Origin: Adiantum capillus-veneris
Lineage: Eukaryota > Streptophyta > Polypodiopsida > Polypodiales > Pteridaceae
DNA length: 64,000 bases
Assembly (NCBI GenBank): GCA_014529385.2
Contig: CM043955.1
Location: 152,816,140 to 152,880,139, forward strand
Reading direction: 5' to 3'
The translations under genes and the position numbers were made by a program. Of this stretch, positions 1-11,629 are shown piece after piece; position 1 is the stretch's first letter, and every line of letters begins with the position of its first letter. The notes below the pieces were generated by a model. The model did not search any database and had not been told where the DNA came from. It saw nothing but the letters and a program-made list of their open reading frames with translations.

Positions 1-607
1 GTTGGGATGTACATCAATCAGACATTGTGACTGCTTTCTTGAATGGTGACATAATTGAGGAAGTTTATGTAATGCAGCCTCACGGTTTTGTCATAAAAGG
101 ACAAGAGGACAAAGTGTGCAAAAGTAACAAGGCTTTGTATGGGTTGAAGCAATCTCCTCGTGCTTGGTATGAGAAAGCTGACACTCATTTGGTCAAACAA
201 GGCTTTCGTAACAGTCCAACAGAAAGCACATTGTATGTAAAGCGCGAGGATGATGTACTTCTCATTAATGTGGTTCTTTATGTTGATGATTTGCTGATCA
301 CTGGACCAAATGAGAGACATATTGCTGAATTTAAGGCTGATTTGAATGCTACTTTCAAGATGAAATATTTGGGGCTGTTGCATGATTACTTGGGTATACA
401 GTTTAAGCAATGTGATGGTGGTATTGCCTTGTGTCAGAAAAGTTACATAGAGACATTGCCATGTAAGTTTGGACTTAAGGATTGCAAACCTATTGCCACT
501 CCCATGGAAACAGGTTTGAAGTTGAGTCTACATGATACTGGCGATCCTGATGATGTCACTCTTTACCAAACTGTTGTTGGCTGCCTCATTTATGTACCCA
601 ACACGAG
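1..607 (+). pseudogene. Ty1/copia reverse transcriptase fragment (RVT_2)
   Basis: Open from base 27 and cut by the window edge. The translation shows copia RT features in order: the QPHGF and ALYGLKQSPRAWYEK blocks, the catalytic box YVDDLL near residue 90, and DLGLLHxYLGI-like and KPIATPMET blocks. It aligns with bases 28120-28725 of the complete copia element in this window, so both belong to one family. Homology stops abruptly at about 607, just after the CNTR-like motif; the rest of RT, RNase H and the 3' LTR are missing and unrelated sequence follows. The reading frame runs on to 863 only by chance. It cannot encode a working enzyme. Confidence 0.9.
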
Positions 608-614
608 GATGATG

Positions 615-1730
615 TATTACAAGAGTACACACCATTTCAAAAACATAAGAGGGACTCTTTCTTATCTCGATGGAAGAAAGAACTTAGAAGGACAAACACG
701 GATCATCCTTTGGATTTGTGGATCGATGGATCTATTTACCCAAAGGATCCTACAACAAATGCCCCACCTCTGTTTGCTAATATCACTAACCTTTTATATT
801 TCACAGCCGATGGCAAGGATGGGCTATTGGGCTACACTCAACATTTGGAAATGTGAGGATTGAATGTAGAAAAGAAAAGACACTTCCTAGCAATGGAGAA
901 CATGCAGTTGAAGAAACATATCAAGACATGCGCTCAAAATATTTTATCAAACAGATCCAAAGCCTTGAGAAGAAGATCACAAGTTTGCATGAGAAAGATA
1001 CCATGCTTGGGAGTCACAAAATAAAATGATATCTATGCAACGTAGAGAATATGAAGATTGGTAGTGGCGGCCTGAAAAAACAAATACATGCTTTAAGGTA
1101 ACTCAGAGTTTGTCTCTACTTTTGTATCCTATATATGTGTTACACTTTCTTACTATTGATAATGACGCACGGTGCTATCTTTGCATGTCTTTGCTACATC
1201 CAAACTCGAACAGAGTAGGTTCCATTACTAGAGAACATTATAGCCGTCTAGTTCCAAAACAAGTAGTTGAAGAAATGATAACCCAAAAAAATATTCATAA
1301 ATTGAAAGAGAAACTCCTTACCTCCTTCATGAAGGAGAACCACCTGGAACCAATGGAAGTGCAAGAAATACTTGATGAGATTGGCATCTCGCAAATGGGA
1401 TACAGGGCACTCTTCAAAGCATTAGCTAAAAAGTCTCAAAATCACATGTAGAGGCTGCACATCGGCATGTAAACAATGAGGTGTTTGAGAAACTTGGGTC
1501 ACCATTCCATATTGAAGCAACATTCTTAGGCGCAAGGGGAGTAGAGAGGTACAATATAACGAGCATAACAATCTTTTTGTTGATCTTGAACCTAAAGTAT
1601 ATTGTTCACTTCTTTGATACAATTACCCTAACGAACAGAACTTTGGATCCATCAATAACCAAAGAGGACCCACGACACTTCAACGTGCAATCCAAAAGAA
1701 CATTTTGATGCTAGGATCATTTCAGGTATA
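615..1730 (+). pseudogene. Unrecognised degenerate coding remnant
   Basis: Several frames carry protein-like stretches in one direction. One runs from about 620 to 850 and contains PLDLWIDGSIYPKDP and LFANITNLLYFTADGKDG. A Lys/Glu-rich coiled-coil-like piece lies near 930-1028. An ORF at 1110-1451 has a charged helical C-terminal half with EEILDEIGIS-like and GYRALFKALAKK motifs, and another frame at 1452-1720 contains FEKLGSPFHIEATFLGARG. Taken together they look like one multi-exon or frameshifted protein that has decayed. I do not recognise the family. It starts exactly where the copia fragment ends, so it may be a captured gene fragment or an older element. Confidence 0.4.
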
Positions 1731-2262
1731 CTTAGTTCACTATATAATAAGAATTTTTTTGTATATTTTGTTCTTGATTTTTTGTTTCCATTTTTTCCCT
1801 TTGTTTTCTCAATTGGGTTTTTAGTCAAACCCAAATTCCTTCTATCACTAGTGAACAACAAAGAAACAAAGGTGTGCTTTCAATGGAAGGATTTGGTGAC
1901 TATTGTCATAATAAGTAATATCTAATTCTCCTAAATGATTTTCTCATGTTAAAATGATAATTTAATATGGGGATGCCACGGGAGAAAAAGCTAGAATATT
2001 GGTTAAGCTGACAGACCGGCCACATTAGGGATCCAAAGGAGGGAAAATAAGGATCCAAAGGGGGGGGGCATCTGCAAAAGAGCAAGGTGAAACAATGGGC
2101 TTAAAAGACGCTAAGGTTCAGCCCATTAAGACTTCCAAAATGCTAAGGTTCCAAAATTCAAAGGTTGTGTCCAAAGGTCAAAAGCCTAGGGAAATTAAAT
2201 GCTTTGTGTGTGTCCCCAAAGTCTTTCACAAGCCCAAGAAGTAGGGGATCATAGAGAAACTC

Positions 2263-2287
2263 GCACACACACACACACACACACACA
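2263..2287. repeat. (CA)n microsatellite
   Basis: Twelve or so CA dinucleotides in the left foldback arm. The opposite arm has only short GT runs near 4530-4550, so the tract changed after the arms formed. Confidence 0.95.
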
Positions 2288-2792
2288 AGCTCCCTTTACA
2301 CAAGGGGAATGAGGGACACATGTTAGCTCCCTAGCCCAGATGCCCACAAGGTGTACTCAAATCCTATTGGATGGCCTTGGAGGTGGACCAATAAAAATTA
2401 GGCTAGAGTAAAGTTTTATTAATTAATTAAACACTTAATAAAAGAACCAATAGAAATTAAGCTCTCTAGAAGACTATTGGAAGGTCTCCCAAGGGGTCCA
2501 ATGAGCATTTAGTAGCCCAATGGCTTGCCTAATTCCTATTGGCCAGGAGACAAAGGGGTCCAATGAGAGTTTAGTTGAATTAAATAATTAACAAAAGCTC
2601 TCACAAAAGGGGGACACATGTCGGAAGGCTATCACTTATGCTGCTTAATTTCCATTGGCTAAGCCTGGGGAGGTCCAATAGGGTGTGAGCATGAGAAAAT
2701 AACAAGAGGGGTCGACCAAGAGAGAGAGGGGGCTGATTTTTCAAATGCATTATCCACACACACTCACACAAACTCATGTGTGAAGCAAGAAG

Positions 2793-2793
<1 letters not shown>

Positions 2794-2832
<39 letters not shown>
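2794..2832. repeat. (CT)n microsatellite
   Basis: Uninterrupted TC/CT dinucleotides in the left foldback arm; the ORFs over it on both strands are low-complexity artefacts. Confidence 0.95.
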
Positions 2833-2834
<2 letters not shown>

Positions 2835-3317
2835 TCTCAAGCTTTAATGTAAAGCTTATCACCTACTCCAAGCTTGTGAGAAGGGAGGCCTACACCAACA
2901 ACTCTTGGCTTTGTGATGCAAATCCAACCAAGAGCCAAGATTCAATGCATGCTCATCTCCTCTACCATGCTAATTAATAAGCTAAGCTATGCTAATATGA
3001 GTGATTATGTGAGGAGACGTACATCTTTTTTGTAAGACTACTCCTTCTTCCTCTCAATCTACTCTCATAGCCCGCTAGCTCTCACTATCTTCGAAGGTGT
3101 GTGAGGTGTTGGGTCTGAGACCATGAGGGAATTGATGTTGTGTTTGATAAGTGTTTTGCTTAGTGCTTGAAGTTTCCATCTTCATTGCACTAGCTAGTAT
3201 TGAAGGAACACAAAAAATTGTATTATAAAATGTCACTCTTGATGGGAGAAACCATAATACAAAGGCTTTTGGAGGGGGGGACCGGCTCCATGCAAATCCG
3301 GTCCTCAACTGTTGTCA

Positions 3318-4035
3318 ATTGCTTAATTTCTCTCTCTTTTGGAGTATTGTTCATGCTATCTAACTAGGTGTTATACTTTTTGTTGCTATCTCGACCCAAG
3401 CACTCTTGTTATTCTCATTAGGAATCTATTCTAATGAAATGCTCACTATGTTCATGCTATTTTCCGCTACACACAAGTTACTAGGCCATTAAATGTTACA
3501 CTATACAGTCAAATGGCACATGGCATGTGACTTAAACTCTTAAGTGTATGTACAACATAACACACGGTGTAGCTGTGGAAAATCCATGCTTATACTACAT
3601 GGTTGATGCACAATCTCTTGAGAGTGTGCAATGGAGTAGAGATCCCCCAATAGACATCTTCAAGATAAATATTTTGGGCCAGTGCTTGATATTCCTCTGA
3701 GTAGAGTTCACGTCTATACACTTCATGCACTCTGCAAAATAATTGAAAAGGTGATTCATTTGTACATATGTTTTGCATGGACCTTAAAGCCAGAGAGTGA
3801 GTCAAAAAAAAGTCATCAAAGCATTAGAGGGAGTGCTCTCAGACATAGGTTTGCTTGAAGGCTGTAATGGAATTTGCCTATTCAATTTGAGAATAGCGGA
3901 ATTTAATGAGAGTACTTTCAAGAAATGATTTTGCGAGCATAGCGGGTAGACATAATTGAAGATAGCAGCATAATCATAGCAATTAGTTAACTTGGCATAG
4001 ACAATACTTTTGCAAGAGAGAGAGTTTAGAGAACA
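3318..4035. other. Central spacer of the foldback element
   Basis: About 718 bp of single-copy AT-rich sequence between the inverted arms. ORFs on the minus strand (3590-3805, 3802-4083) are short, show no motif and overlap the arm, so I do not call a gene. Confidence 0.6.
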
Positions 4036-4999
4036 TGACAACAATTGAGGACCGGATTTATGTGGAGCCGGTCCCCCCTCCAATAGGCATTTGTATTATG
4101 ATTTCTCCCTTAAAGAGAGACTTGTTACAATACAGTCTTTGTGTTCCTTGTGACCTAGGTGATGCCATGAAGATGGAAGGCTTCATGCACCACAAACATA
4201 ACATAAACTTGAAGAAAGCTTTAACTATCCCAAGCCTCAGTCCCAAGACCTCAAACACCTTCGAAGGTGGAGAGAGCTAGCAGGGAATGAGGGTAGGGAA
4301 GAGGAAGAAGAAACATTTCGTAGGAGAAAGAATTAGTTCCTCACTTATCATACTCTTGTTGCTAGCATACATAATAGCATAGTAATGAAGAAGAAGGAGA
4401 TGGCAAGCTTAAGCATTGAAGCATGGCTCTTGGTTGGATTTGCACTCCATAGCCAAGAGTGTTGGTGTAGGCTCTCAACCTCTACTTGCTTGGAGAGGGA
4501 GCTCTTGCACTTTGCATATCACACAATGAGAGTGCTTGTGAGTGTGTGTGGGTGAGTATACCCCCTAGGCACCCCCCTAGCTTGCTTGGGTCGACCCCCC
4601 CTTGTAGCTCATGCCTGAAGCTCATTGGACCCCTCCAGGCCTAGCCAATCACAAGCAGGAGCCATTACAAGCAACATGGGTAGCCTTGGGACAAGTGTCC
4701 CCCTTTCCCCTTTGAGAGAGAGGACTTGATAAATGCTAAAACAATTAGATAATTCATGTAATTTATCATTGGACCCCTTTGAAGCCTAGCCAATAGGCTT
4801 CAAGCAACACATGAAGGTAACATGGGTAGGGGTCTGACATGTGTCCTTGCTGCCTCTTCAAGTTGGGCTTCCCTTGTGTGTGTGAGTGGGTGTTCTCTCT
4901 CTAGCCCCTAGGAAAAGGGCTCGCCCCCCCTCTTGTAGGAATGCTTTTGACTTTTAGGTGATCAAGCACCTTACTCACCAAGCATGACAAAGCACTTGA

Positions 5000-5215
5000 A
5001 CTAGGGGGTGTTCCCACAAGCATCTCAGGCAAGCTTCTCAAGGCACCTCAAGTACTTTAATCATGCAGCAAGTCAAGCACCTCAAGCATGGAGCCAGTCA
5101 AGCACCTCAAGCATCTTAATCAAGCACCTCAAGCATGAAAAACACCTCAAGCATGACAAGCACCTCAAGCAGGACAAGCACCTCGAGCTTGGGCCGGGTT
5201 CCCACCTCAAGCTCA
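5000..5215. repeat. Minisatellite, unit like CAAGCACCTCAAGCATGA
   Basis: About ten imperfect copies of a 15-20 bp unit rich in AAGCACCTCAAG. They lie in the right arm of the foldback element and have no counterpart in the left arm, so they expanded after insertion. Confidence 0.85.
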
Positions 5216-5639
5216 GCCCTAGCTTACTTAAGGTCAAAGGACTTTTACACACATTTATTGGAGGTCTTTAATGAAGCTAACCCTAAGGTCTTATGCTCCA
5301 TTGGTTAGCCTTGCTCTTTGATAGACCATCTCCCTTTTGGGCCCTTTTACCATTGGCCCCGTGTTGAGATAGATCTATAAGCACATACCTATATCTTAAC
5401 ACTTGTTCCCGTTTATTCTCCCACATTAAGTGATCAATTTAATATGAGAAAATCATTTGGGTTAGTTAGATATTAGATTTTATGACAAAGGCAATGTCAA
5501 AATTGAAGATGTCTCAAAGTCATTACAAGGTACCTAGGAAAGCATTGATAGGCAGTGTGAAGGCCATAATTTTTCTTAGGTTTAGCCTCAAAGACTCTAA
5601 TAATCATTGCAAGGAATTGTTGTGTGGACAAGGCGTCGA

Positions 5640-6065
5640 CGGTTGAGGCTATGGCTAGGGCTCAAGAGGAAGAGATTTAGCACATGAAATGGAGGAGTTT
5701 ACATGCGCACAGATGGATTTTGTGACAAGCATGTAGATTAAAAGAAGTACAGTATTGTTGATTGTACACCTTCACCAAAAGTTCCACCTGTGGATATGGG
5801 CACCTTTGCCATCCGCAAAGTTTTTAGTGCTTGCAGGTTGAAGATGTATGATGATGATGATGCACTTGGCATGTTTTTGTTGCCCTGTAATCATGCCTTT
5901 CACATGTACTATTTTTGCCACATTGTTGCAAGCAAAGATACATGCATGAAGATGGGGCACCTGCAACCCATTTCAAGAGATATACGCACTCTAGTGATGC
6001 GCGGCAGTACTGATGCTAATTTCCAAGGAGTTCATTCCCAACCTAACCATCATCGGTGCCCTTAA
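5640..6065 (+). pseudogene. Cys/His-rich protein remnant, unrecognised
   Basis: In the frame used from 5790 the translation has a run of Cys and His residues: a Cys at CRLK, then LPCNHAFHMYYFCH, then DTCMKMGH. The spacing hints at a zinc-binding (RING-like) fold with some positions lost, for example Tyr and Met where Cys would be expected. The same frame continues upstream past a TAA near 5740 to a GFCDKHV motif. A possible splice acceptor TTGCAG precedes GTTGAAG near 5838. It is probably a decayed gene piece; assignment to RING is only a guess. Confidence 0.35.
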
Positions 6066-6325
6066 GCAATTGTGATGCATCCAAAAGCATGGACTATTGT
6101 ATTCACCCTAACTTCTTTTTGTAACAATGAGTTAGAACTTATTTTCTATTTGTTGTTATTGAGGGAACCGTGTTAATTGTAGCTTCTTGTATGGTAAGTA
6201 TTAATAATGAGATCAATCCTTGTCACATAGTGGTGGCTACCAATGATAGGAAGGTAGCTACCTTTGGCAGATAATGTAGCTACCACTATGAGACTAGAAC
6301 TTACTAGGATCACATTGGTAGCTTT

Positions 6326-6557
6326 TGTTACCATATACATGTGTTAGTGATGTGTGTGAACACACTTAGGACCGTCGTCAGGGAAATTTTTCCCTCACTA
6401 GGAGGTTTTCCCCCCCGTGCCTTGTATATACACCCATCACTCTAAGGCTATCTTATCTTTCCACTGCACACTAAGTAATACACTCTTTGTTGTGTGCCTT
6501 GAGCTTAGTTTGTTTTCTCCAAGCTGTGTGTATTTTTCTCCAACCCTAATTCCAACA
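6326..6557 (+). repeat. 5' LTR of copia family (copy A)
   Basis: A 232-bp repeat that begins TGTTACCATATACATGTG and ends TTCCAACA. It matches the LTRs at 25353-25578 and 29426-29649. The PBS follows after one base. Confidence 0.9.
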
Positions 6558-6558
6558 A

Positions 6559-6571
6559 TTGATATCAGAGC
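6559..6571 (+). promoter_or_regulatory. Primer binding site, initiator tRNA-Met type
   Basis: TTGATATCAGAGC differs at one base from TTGGTATCAGAGC, the standard copia PBS complementary to the 3' end of initiator tRNA-Met. It sits one base after the LTR. Confidence 0.85.
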
Positions 6572-6893
6572 AGGTTGCATCCTCTTGGGCTTAGTCGCCA
6601 GCAGCTTCAACACACGTCTGCTCACTTTCTTTGATCTCTATGAGCTTTGGTGATCGTTCATAGGTCGACAAATATTCGGCTCAGATTTTTAATTTGGGCT
6701 CATTTCAGCCTGTGTTTCCACTACAAGCAGTACTGTACATGCTATTTTGTCATTTTGTGTATAATTTCTATCAGTGTCATTTTTTGTATAACAGGTCCCG
6801 TACAATCTTCTATGGTTTGTGCCATATAGCATATGTTTTTCGCTTTGTTTCTCTCTTTTCGGACACTTTTCACATCAGGTGCAGGCATTCGCC

Positions 6894-7905
6894 ATGGCTG
6901 ACAACAACACATATGTGTTCAAGATGTTTACTGTTGATGACAGATTGGATGGGGACAATTACCCTATGTGGGATTACATGATGCAACATGCCCTTGTGTC
7001 AAAGGGTGTTTGGAACATTGTGCAGGGCATTGATGTACATCCTAGTTCTGAGGATATGGACAATGTTGAGGATGTTGTAGGTTTTGGTGACAAGGTTGCT
7101 ACTGCCAGAGCTATTTTGGCTACGGTTGAGCAAGCTCATTGGGATGTAAAAGATGCCCAGGCTCATGCATTGATTGCGTTGTTTATGAAGCACACTATTA
7201 CTCCGCACATTTGTTCAATGAAATCTTCAAAACAGACTTGCGATATTTTGGCCGGACTTTATGCAAGTCACCATGAGGCAAAAATTGCATTGCTGCGTAA
7301 TGAGCTGGAGTCGAAGATTATGCATGAGGAAGATGACATGGACAATGTCCTTGTTGGTGTCAAGGTCCCGATTAGCAACTTAATTCTGCAGGTGAAGTCA
7401 TTTCAGACAGTTCCCTTATGCAAACTATTCTTGATGCTTTGCCAGATTCTTACCAAACTTTTGCTAGTACTTGGAGACTTATCACCCAAGGAAATCCTGA
7501 AGTTGTCAAGTTTGATACATTATGCACATTGTTGTTGCAAGGGTCACTTTATAGAAAAAATAGGACTAGATAGCGTGTAGTTGAACAGGCCTTTTTTGTT
7601 GCTCAAAGAAAATGTGGTAATAGTAATGTAGCTACTTCTCATGGTTCTTCCAAGAGTGGTAAATCACCTACTCTTAATGCTTCCACTGGCAGAAATTTGT
7701 CTGGGAATTCTGGTGAAAAGGGCAAAAGAAGATAGATTGCCACTATTATAAAGCCAATGATCATTTGATCAAGTAGTGTCCTAAGTTGAAGGCCAAAGAG
7801 GTTAGGAAGAAAGATGTTGATTCCACTTCTAATGTTGGTTCCACTACAAATGTAGCTATTATTGAGTCTTCTTTGAAACAAGACTGTGATGCTAATATTA
7901 TGTAG
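6894..7905 (+). pseudogene. Copia gag polyprotein remnant
   Basis: The ATG at 6894 (MADNNT) opens a frame to 7580. The N-terminal half has copia gag features: LDGDNYPMWDYMMQHALVSKG (the NYxxW motif), then a helical region with LRNELESKIMHEEDD. The frame then degrades. Further down, 7725-7790 encodes a broken zinc knuckle, CHYYKANDHLIK followed by a stop and CPKLKAKE, with the second Cys changed to Tyr. The product would be a capsid-like RNA-binding protein. Stops and the lost Cys make it non-functional. A longer frame from 6819 adds no recognisable residues, so 6894 is preferred. Confidence 0.8.
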
Positions 7906-8062
7906 AATGGGCTTTTAGTGAAAAGTGTACCTATAATCCTGCTGTCCATGATGCATGCATGTCAGTTGCTATAAATTGTTAGCAGCAGCTAACACAGGCT
8001 ACACCGAATATGCATCAAGTGAAAGATATGCTATGGATGTGCATAATTTCTCTTACTCACTT

Positions 8063-8947
8063 TGTATAAGTCTTGGGCTCATTGGGACTTCCAAAGCTGT
8101 ATATGCTAGCTAGAGGGCTCAAACTTAAACCCATAGTAGAAGGGATTGTGGTGAAAGCCTTTAAAAGGAAGCCTTTATGCAAGGAGGCTTCATTCTTGAG
8201 TATCCACTTTTGAGATCTCTCTTTCTCTTGAGTGTTCACTCTATGGATAGCCTAGCCTTGAGCTTAATGCCCATGCTTAAGAGGCTAGTGCTAATCCATT
8301 CTAATTAGAGAAGCTATTCTTAATCTAATCTCTACTTTCTCATTAGTCTACTTCTTCTCTACTCCATTATGTCATGAAGTAGTTTCATCTTTCTAATTAT
8401 TCTAGATTTGAGTTTGTGTAATGACTTCTTGCTACTAACCACTCTTACCCTTCTATGAGCATTTGATTTGTGATATTTAGCATCACTATTTAGGTTGATT
8501 TATAAGTTTATTCTTAATCTTATAATTAGTGTGTGTGCCCTATTGTTTGCTTGTGTGTGGATAGGTTTTATGAAACTCTAGCACCATTCACCACATGTGT
8601 GTAGCTATTGATGAAGTGACTTGATTGGCATGTGGTGATTGGAGAGGCCAACACCAATGCAATTAGTGTGTGCTTATCATTAGTGTCCTTTGTGTTTCTA
8701 GTCTATGGTAATTTATACTTTGGTGGGCTTGATGTGTGTAGGAGTTGATTGATTAGTGATTAGAGTATGATTAGAGTTAGTCTTGCCGTGGCTAATCCCT
8801 ACTTGCATTGGTAAGGTATTCTCTTGAATCCTCTATTTTGATGCATCCTATGATGCTCGTGCCTCCAAGCCCTAGCCGGGTTGCCGATCCATAGATTGAT
8901 AATTATGTGTGGGTTGCGATAAGTTTGTGCTACAATGCCTCCCAACA
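8063..8947 (+). repeat. Probable 5' LTR of a Ty3/gypsy element
   Basis: The right end is clear: CTCCCAACA at 8947 is followed by a gypsy PBS. The left end is a guess (a TGTATAAG near 8063). The segment is AT-rich with no ORF. No second copy is present in the window, so the element lacks its 3' LTR here. Confidence 0.55.
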
Positions 8948-8949
8948 TT

Positions 8950-8967
8950 TGGCACCGTTGTAGGGGA
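8950..8967 (+). promoter_or_regulatory. Primer binding site of gypsy type (tRNA-Asp-like)
   Basis: TGGCACCGTTGTAGGGGA resembles the plant gypsy (Tat/Athila/Ogre) PBS TGGCGCCGTTGCCGGGGA. It begins two bases after the LTR end. Confidence 0.75.
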
Positions 8968-11080
8968 TCGATAACCTAATCTAGTGAGTATAGGATGTTT
9001 AGAATAGAGTAGTTTCATTACTAATTTCATCGGTTTTTGAGTGTGTGTAACTCAATTTTTGTTTGATTTGATGATGTTGTAAAGAAATTGAAACCCAATT
9101 CACCCCCAATTTCACTAACTTCTCACTAATTGTTGTTAATTTTGCTTCATTTCCATGCTAATTGTACTAATTTCATGCTAATTTTTGACTAACTTTGCTA
9201 ACCTAATCGCTAACATTTGAAGTGTAATGTATGTTCAATCCCCTTATAAGAGGTGGAATCAACACTTTTATCAAGTTAATTGTGCTAATCCATGCCTAAT
9301 TTGATGATATGAGTGTTTGATTTTTTGCCTACAATGGGCCAAAAATCAAACACGCATATCATTTGAAGTGTAATGTATGTTCAATCCCCTTATAAGAGGT
9401 AGAATCAACACTTTTATCAAGTTAATTGTGCTCATACATGCCTAATTTAGTGACATGAGTGTTTGATTTTTGGGCTAATTTGGAAGAGCCACATATGTAT
9501 GTGCATGATGGAATTGTAACCAATTGTAAGTGCATTGACCTACTTCATTCAATTTTTGGGTGGTTAATTTGGTTCCAATGTGTTGCTAATTCATTGCTAA
9601 AATTAGGTGTGTATTTCAATTGACATACTTTGAGAGCTTAATTTGATTGTTTTGTAATGAAATTGATGGTCAATTTTGACTAATGAATGATGTGTATGCC
9701 AAGAATAAGTTTGATTTTCAACAAGAATTCATGTGTGTGCATAAAAATCATTGTGTGTGTAATGCACCAAAGAGAGAGAAAACTGCCAAAAAATTCAAGT
9801 GTGCACCTAATTTTGAGTGTGTGCATGCATAGAAATTGATGGAATTGATGATATATGAATATTCAATCATGCAATTGATGTGTATGCTAAGCTAATTTAA
9901 TCATTGGATAAGCTTAAAAAATTGGGCAAAATTTGAGTGTGTGGCCCATCCAAGACCACTTGATTTCAATGATTGATGGTCAATTGGGCCACCAAAATTC
10001 TTGTTGATTGTGAAATGTGCATGAAAAGTGTGTACAATCATTAGGTGTAAGCCTGAATTTTTGTGCTTAATTTGTGAGTGTGTGCACTGCTTGATTGAGT
10101 CAAAATAGGGTTATTTTTTGGAAAATTGAGCATGCATGCATTCACTTATGCTTGATTGAGTTTGCAATTTCAGCATTGCAATGTGGAATTGATGTAATTT
10201 TTGCATATAATTTCGGCCTAAATTAGGGTGTGTATGCCAATCAATGGCATGTACAATCCAATTCGTGAATGAATAATTGGTAATTTTACCAATTATGATG
10301 ATGAATTGGCCAAATAGTTGATGTGTGTGTCACAATATTCGCTCAAAATATTGAGGTAGATCACTCAATCAAGCTCAATTGTGGATAATTTTAGTGTATT
10401 GCCATGCTAATGATTGAACAATGTGATGAACATGACAATTTTGCATTCATTTGTGTGTCTAATTGCACCCAAAATTCATTCAGGTATACCCTTGCAAACC
10501 AAAATGATGGATCCCAATGAGTTTTTATGATTGGGGATAATAGATATGCCTCATGAGCAACCTATGTTGCAATTATTACAATTGAATTTGGAATGGCTAA
10601 TGAGGGGATGTATGAAAACGACTAATAAATTGCATCGATTTTGAATTGAAGCTCGAATTTTTTTCTGATAGATGGTACATGAACTTCAATTAGAAGTAAT
10701 GTGGATAGGAAGTGGACTCATGAGGTGCACAAAGGGAGGAGAGATTTTAAATTTGTGTGTGTTAAAATTGGCTTAGAAGGGATTGCATTTATCACTGGAT
10801 TATGTTGAATTTTTCAATCGAATATGTGCGGTATATTGCAATAGAAGCCTAAATTGGTTGCATGGTTGTGTATAGCATGGAACATCAATCCATGATTCTT
10901 TAAGGTTCTAATGACCAATGAAGACCCTCGTGACCAAAAAAGTTTTGGTTTGAACTTTATTACACTACTATAGGTGATTGCCTTGGAAACGAGCCCCAAA
11001 AGCTTTTTTTCTTATAAAACAAAAGGAGAAGGAAAAAAAATTCGAACTTTGCTAGACTCATTTTTTTGCCAAGCCTGCAG
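8968..11080. other. Long AT-rich leader, no gene seen
   Basis: This 2.1 kb follows the gypsy PBS. It is rich in TTGATG, AATTGATG and GTGTGTG words and has stops in all frames. From about 10500 weak protein-like stretches appear on the plus strand, such as one reading YVEFFNRICAVYCNRSLNWLHG near 10800-10870, but no domain is recognisable. It is probably the untranslated leader and decayed gag region of the element starting near 8063. Confidence 0.5.
9216..9476. repeat. Direct repeat, two copies of about 115 bp
   Basis: Copies at about 9216-9330 and 9360-9476 share GAAGTGTAATGTATGTTCAA, CCCCTTATAAGAGG and AACACTTTTATCAAGTTAAT with few differences. They sit in the leader of the gypsy element. 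Confidence 0.85.
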
Positions 11081-11618
11081 CCGGTATATGCTCTCTCACA
11101 CTGACAGCGAGTTGTGTTAAGCGCATTCTATGGTGTGGAGGGTCGCCAGCAGCTCGCAAGGAGTGAGCACAGGTTTCGAGTGGGGCCTCGGCTCCTTGAA
11201 TGCAGCAACAGCGCCACACACGTGGCTCACTAGTCCCGCCTTGGAAGGGCTCTCAACACCACTTGCCTGGCTCGGTGCTCACAATAGTCAAACACACACT
11301 GGCTCGATAACATCCACACTATCCAACGTCTTCTTGACCCCACACGAGCCGGTATATGCTCTCACACACTGACAGCGGGTTGTGTTAAGCGCATTCTATG
11401 GTGTGGAGGGTCGCCAGCAGCTCGCAGGGAGTGAGCACAGGTTTCGAGTGGAGCCTCGGCTCCTTGAATGCAGCAACAGCACCATACACGTGGCTCGCTA
11501 GTCCCGCCTTGGACGGGCTCTCAACACCACTTGCCTGGCTCGATGCTTGCAATAGTCAAACACACACTGGCTCAATAACATCCACACTATCCAACGTCTT
11601 ACTGACCCCACACGAGCC
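11081..11618. repeat. 268-bp tandem duplication
   Basis: Two adjacent units begin CCGGTATATGCTCTC at 11081 and 11349 and end CACACGAGCC. The unit is GC-rich compared with its surroundings. Each copy contains a short plus-strand ORF (from 11130 and 11398) that reads SSSQGVSTGFEW and STPLAWL. Because 268 is not a multiple of three, the copies do not form one frame, and coding function is doubtful. Confidence 0.9.
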
Positions 11619-11629
11619 TTCAACCTAAT

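Larger units (their letters stand above)
1903..5486. mobile_element. Giant foldback element with long inverted arms
   Basis: The left arm (about 1903-3317) and right arm (about 4036-5486) are diverged reverse complements. Checked matches: 1930-1950 (ATGATTTTCTCATGTTAAA) against 5440-5460; 2885-2960 (CCTACACCAACAACTCTTGG) against 4400-4475; and 3240-3317 (GGACCGGCTCC, CCGGTCCTCAA) against 4036-4085. No transposase is visible, so it is non-autonomous. The arms are longer than usual for MITEs and fit a foldback or MULE-like TIR element. Outer ends and target duplication could not be fixed. The right arm carries an extra minisatellite that the left arm lacks. Confidence 0.75.
6326..7985 (+). mobile_element. 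5' part of a Ty1/copia element (LTR, PBS, gag)
   Basis: Same family as the complete copia element at 25353-29649: the LTR, PBS and gag start all align. The element breaks off at about 7985, after the gag zinc knuckle; protease, integrase, RT and 3' LTR are absent. A gypsy-type LTR begins about 80 bp further on, so deletion or a later insertion removed the rest. Confidence 0.85.
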
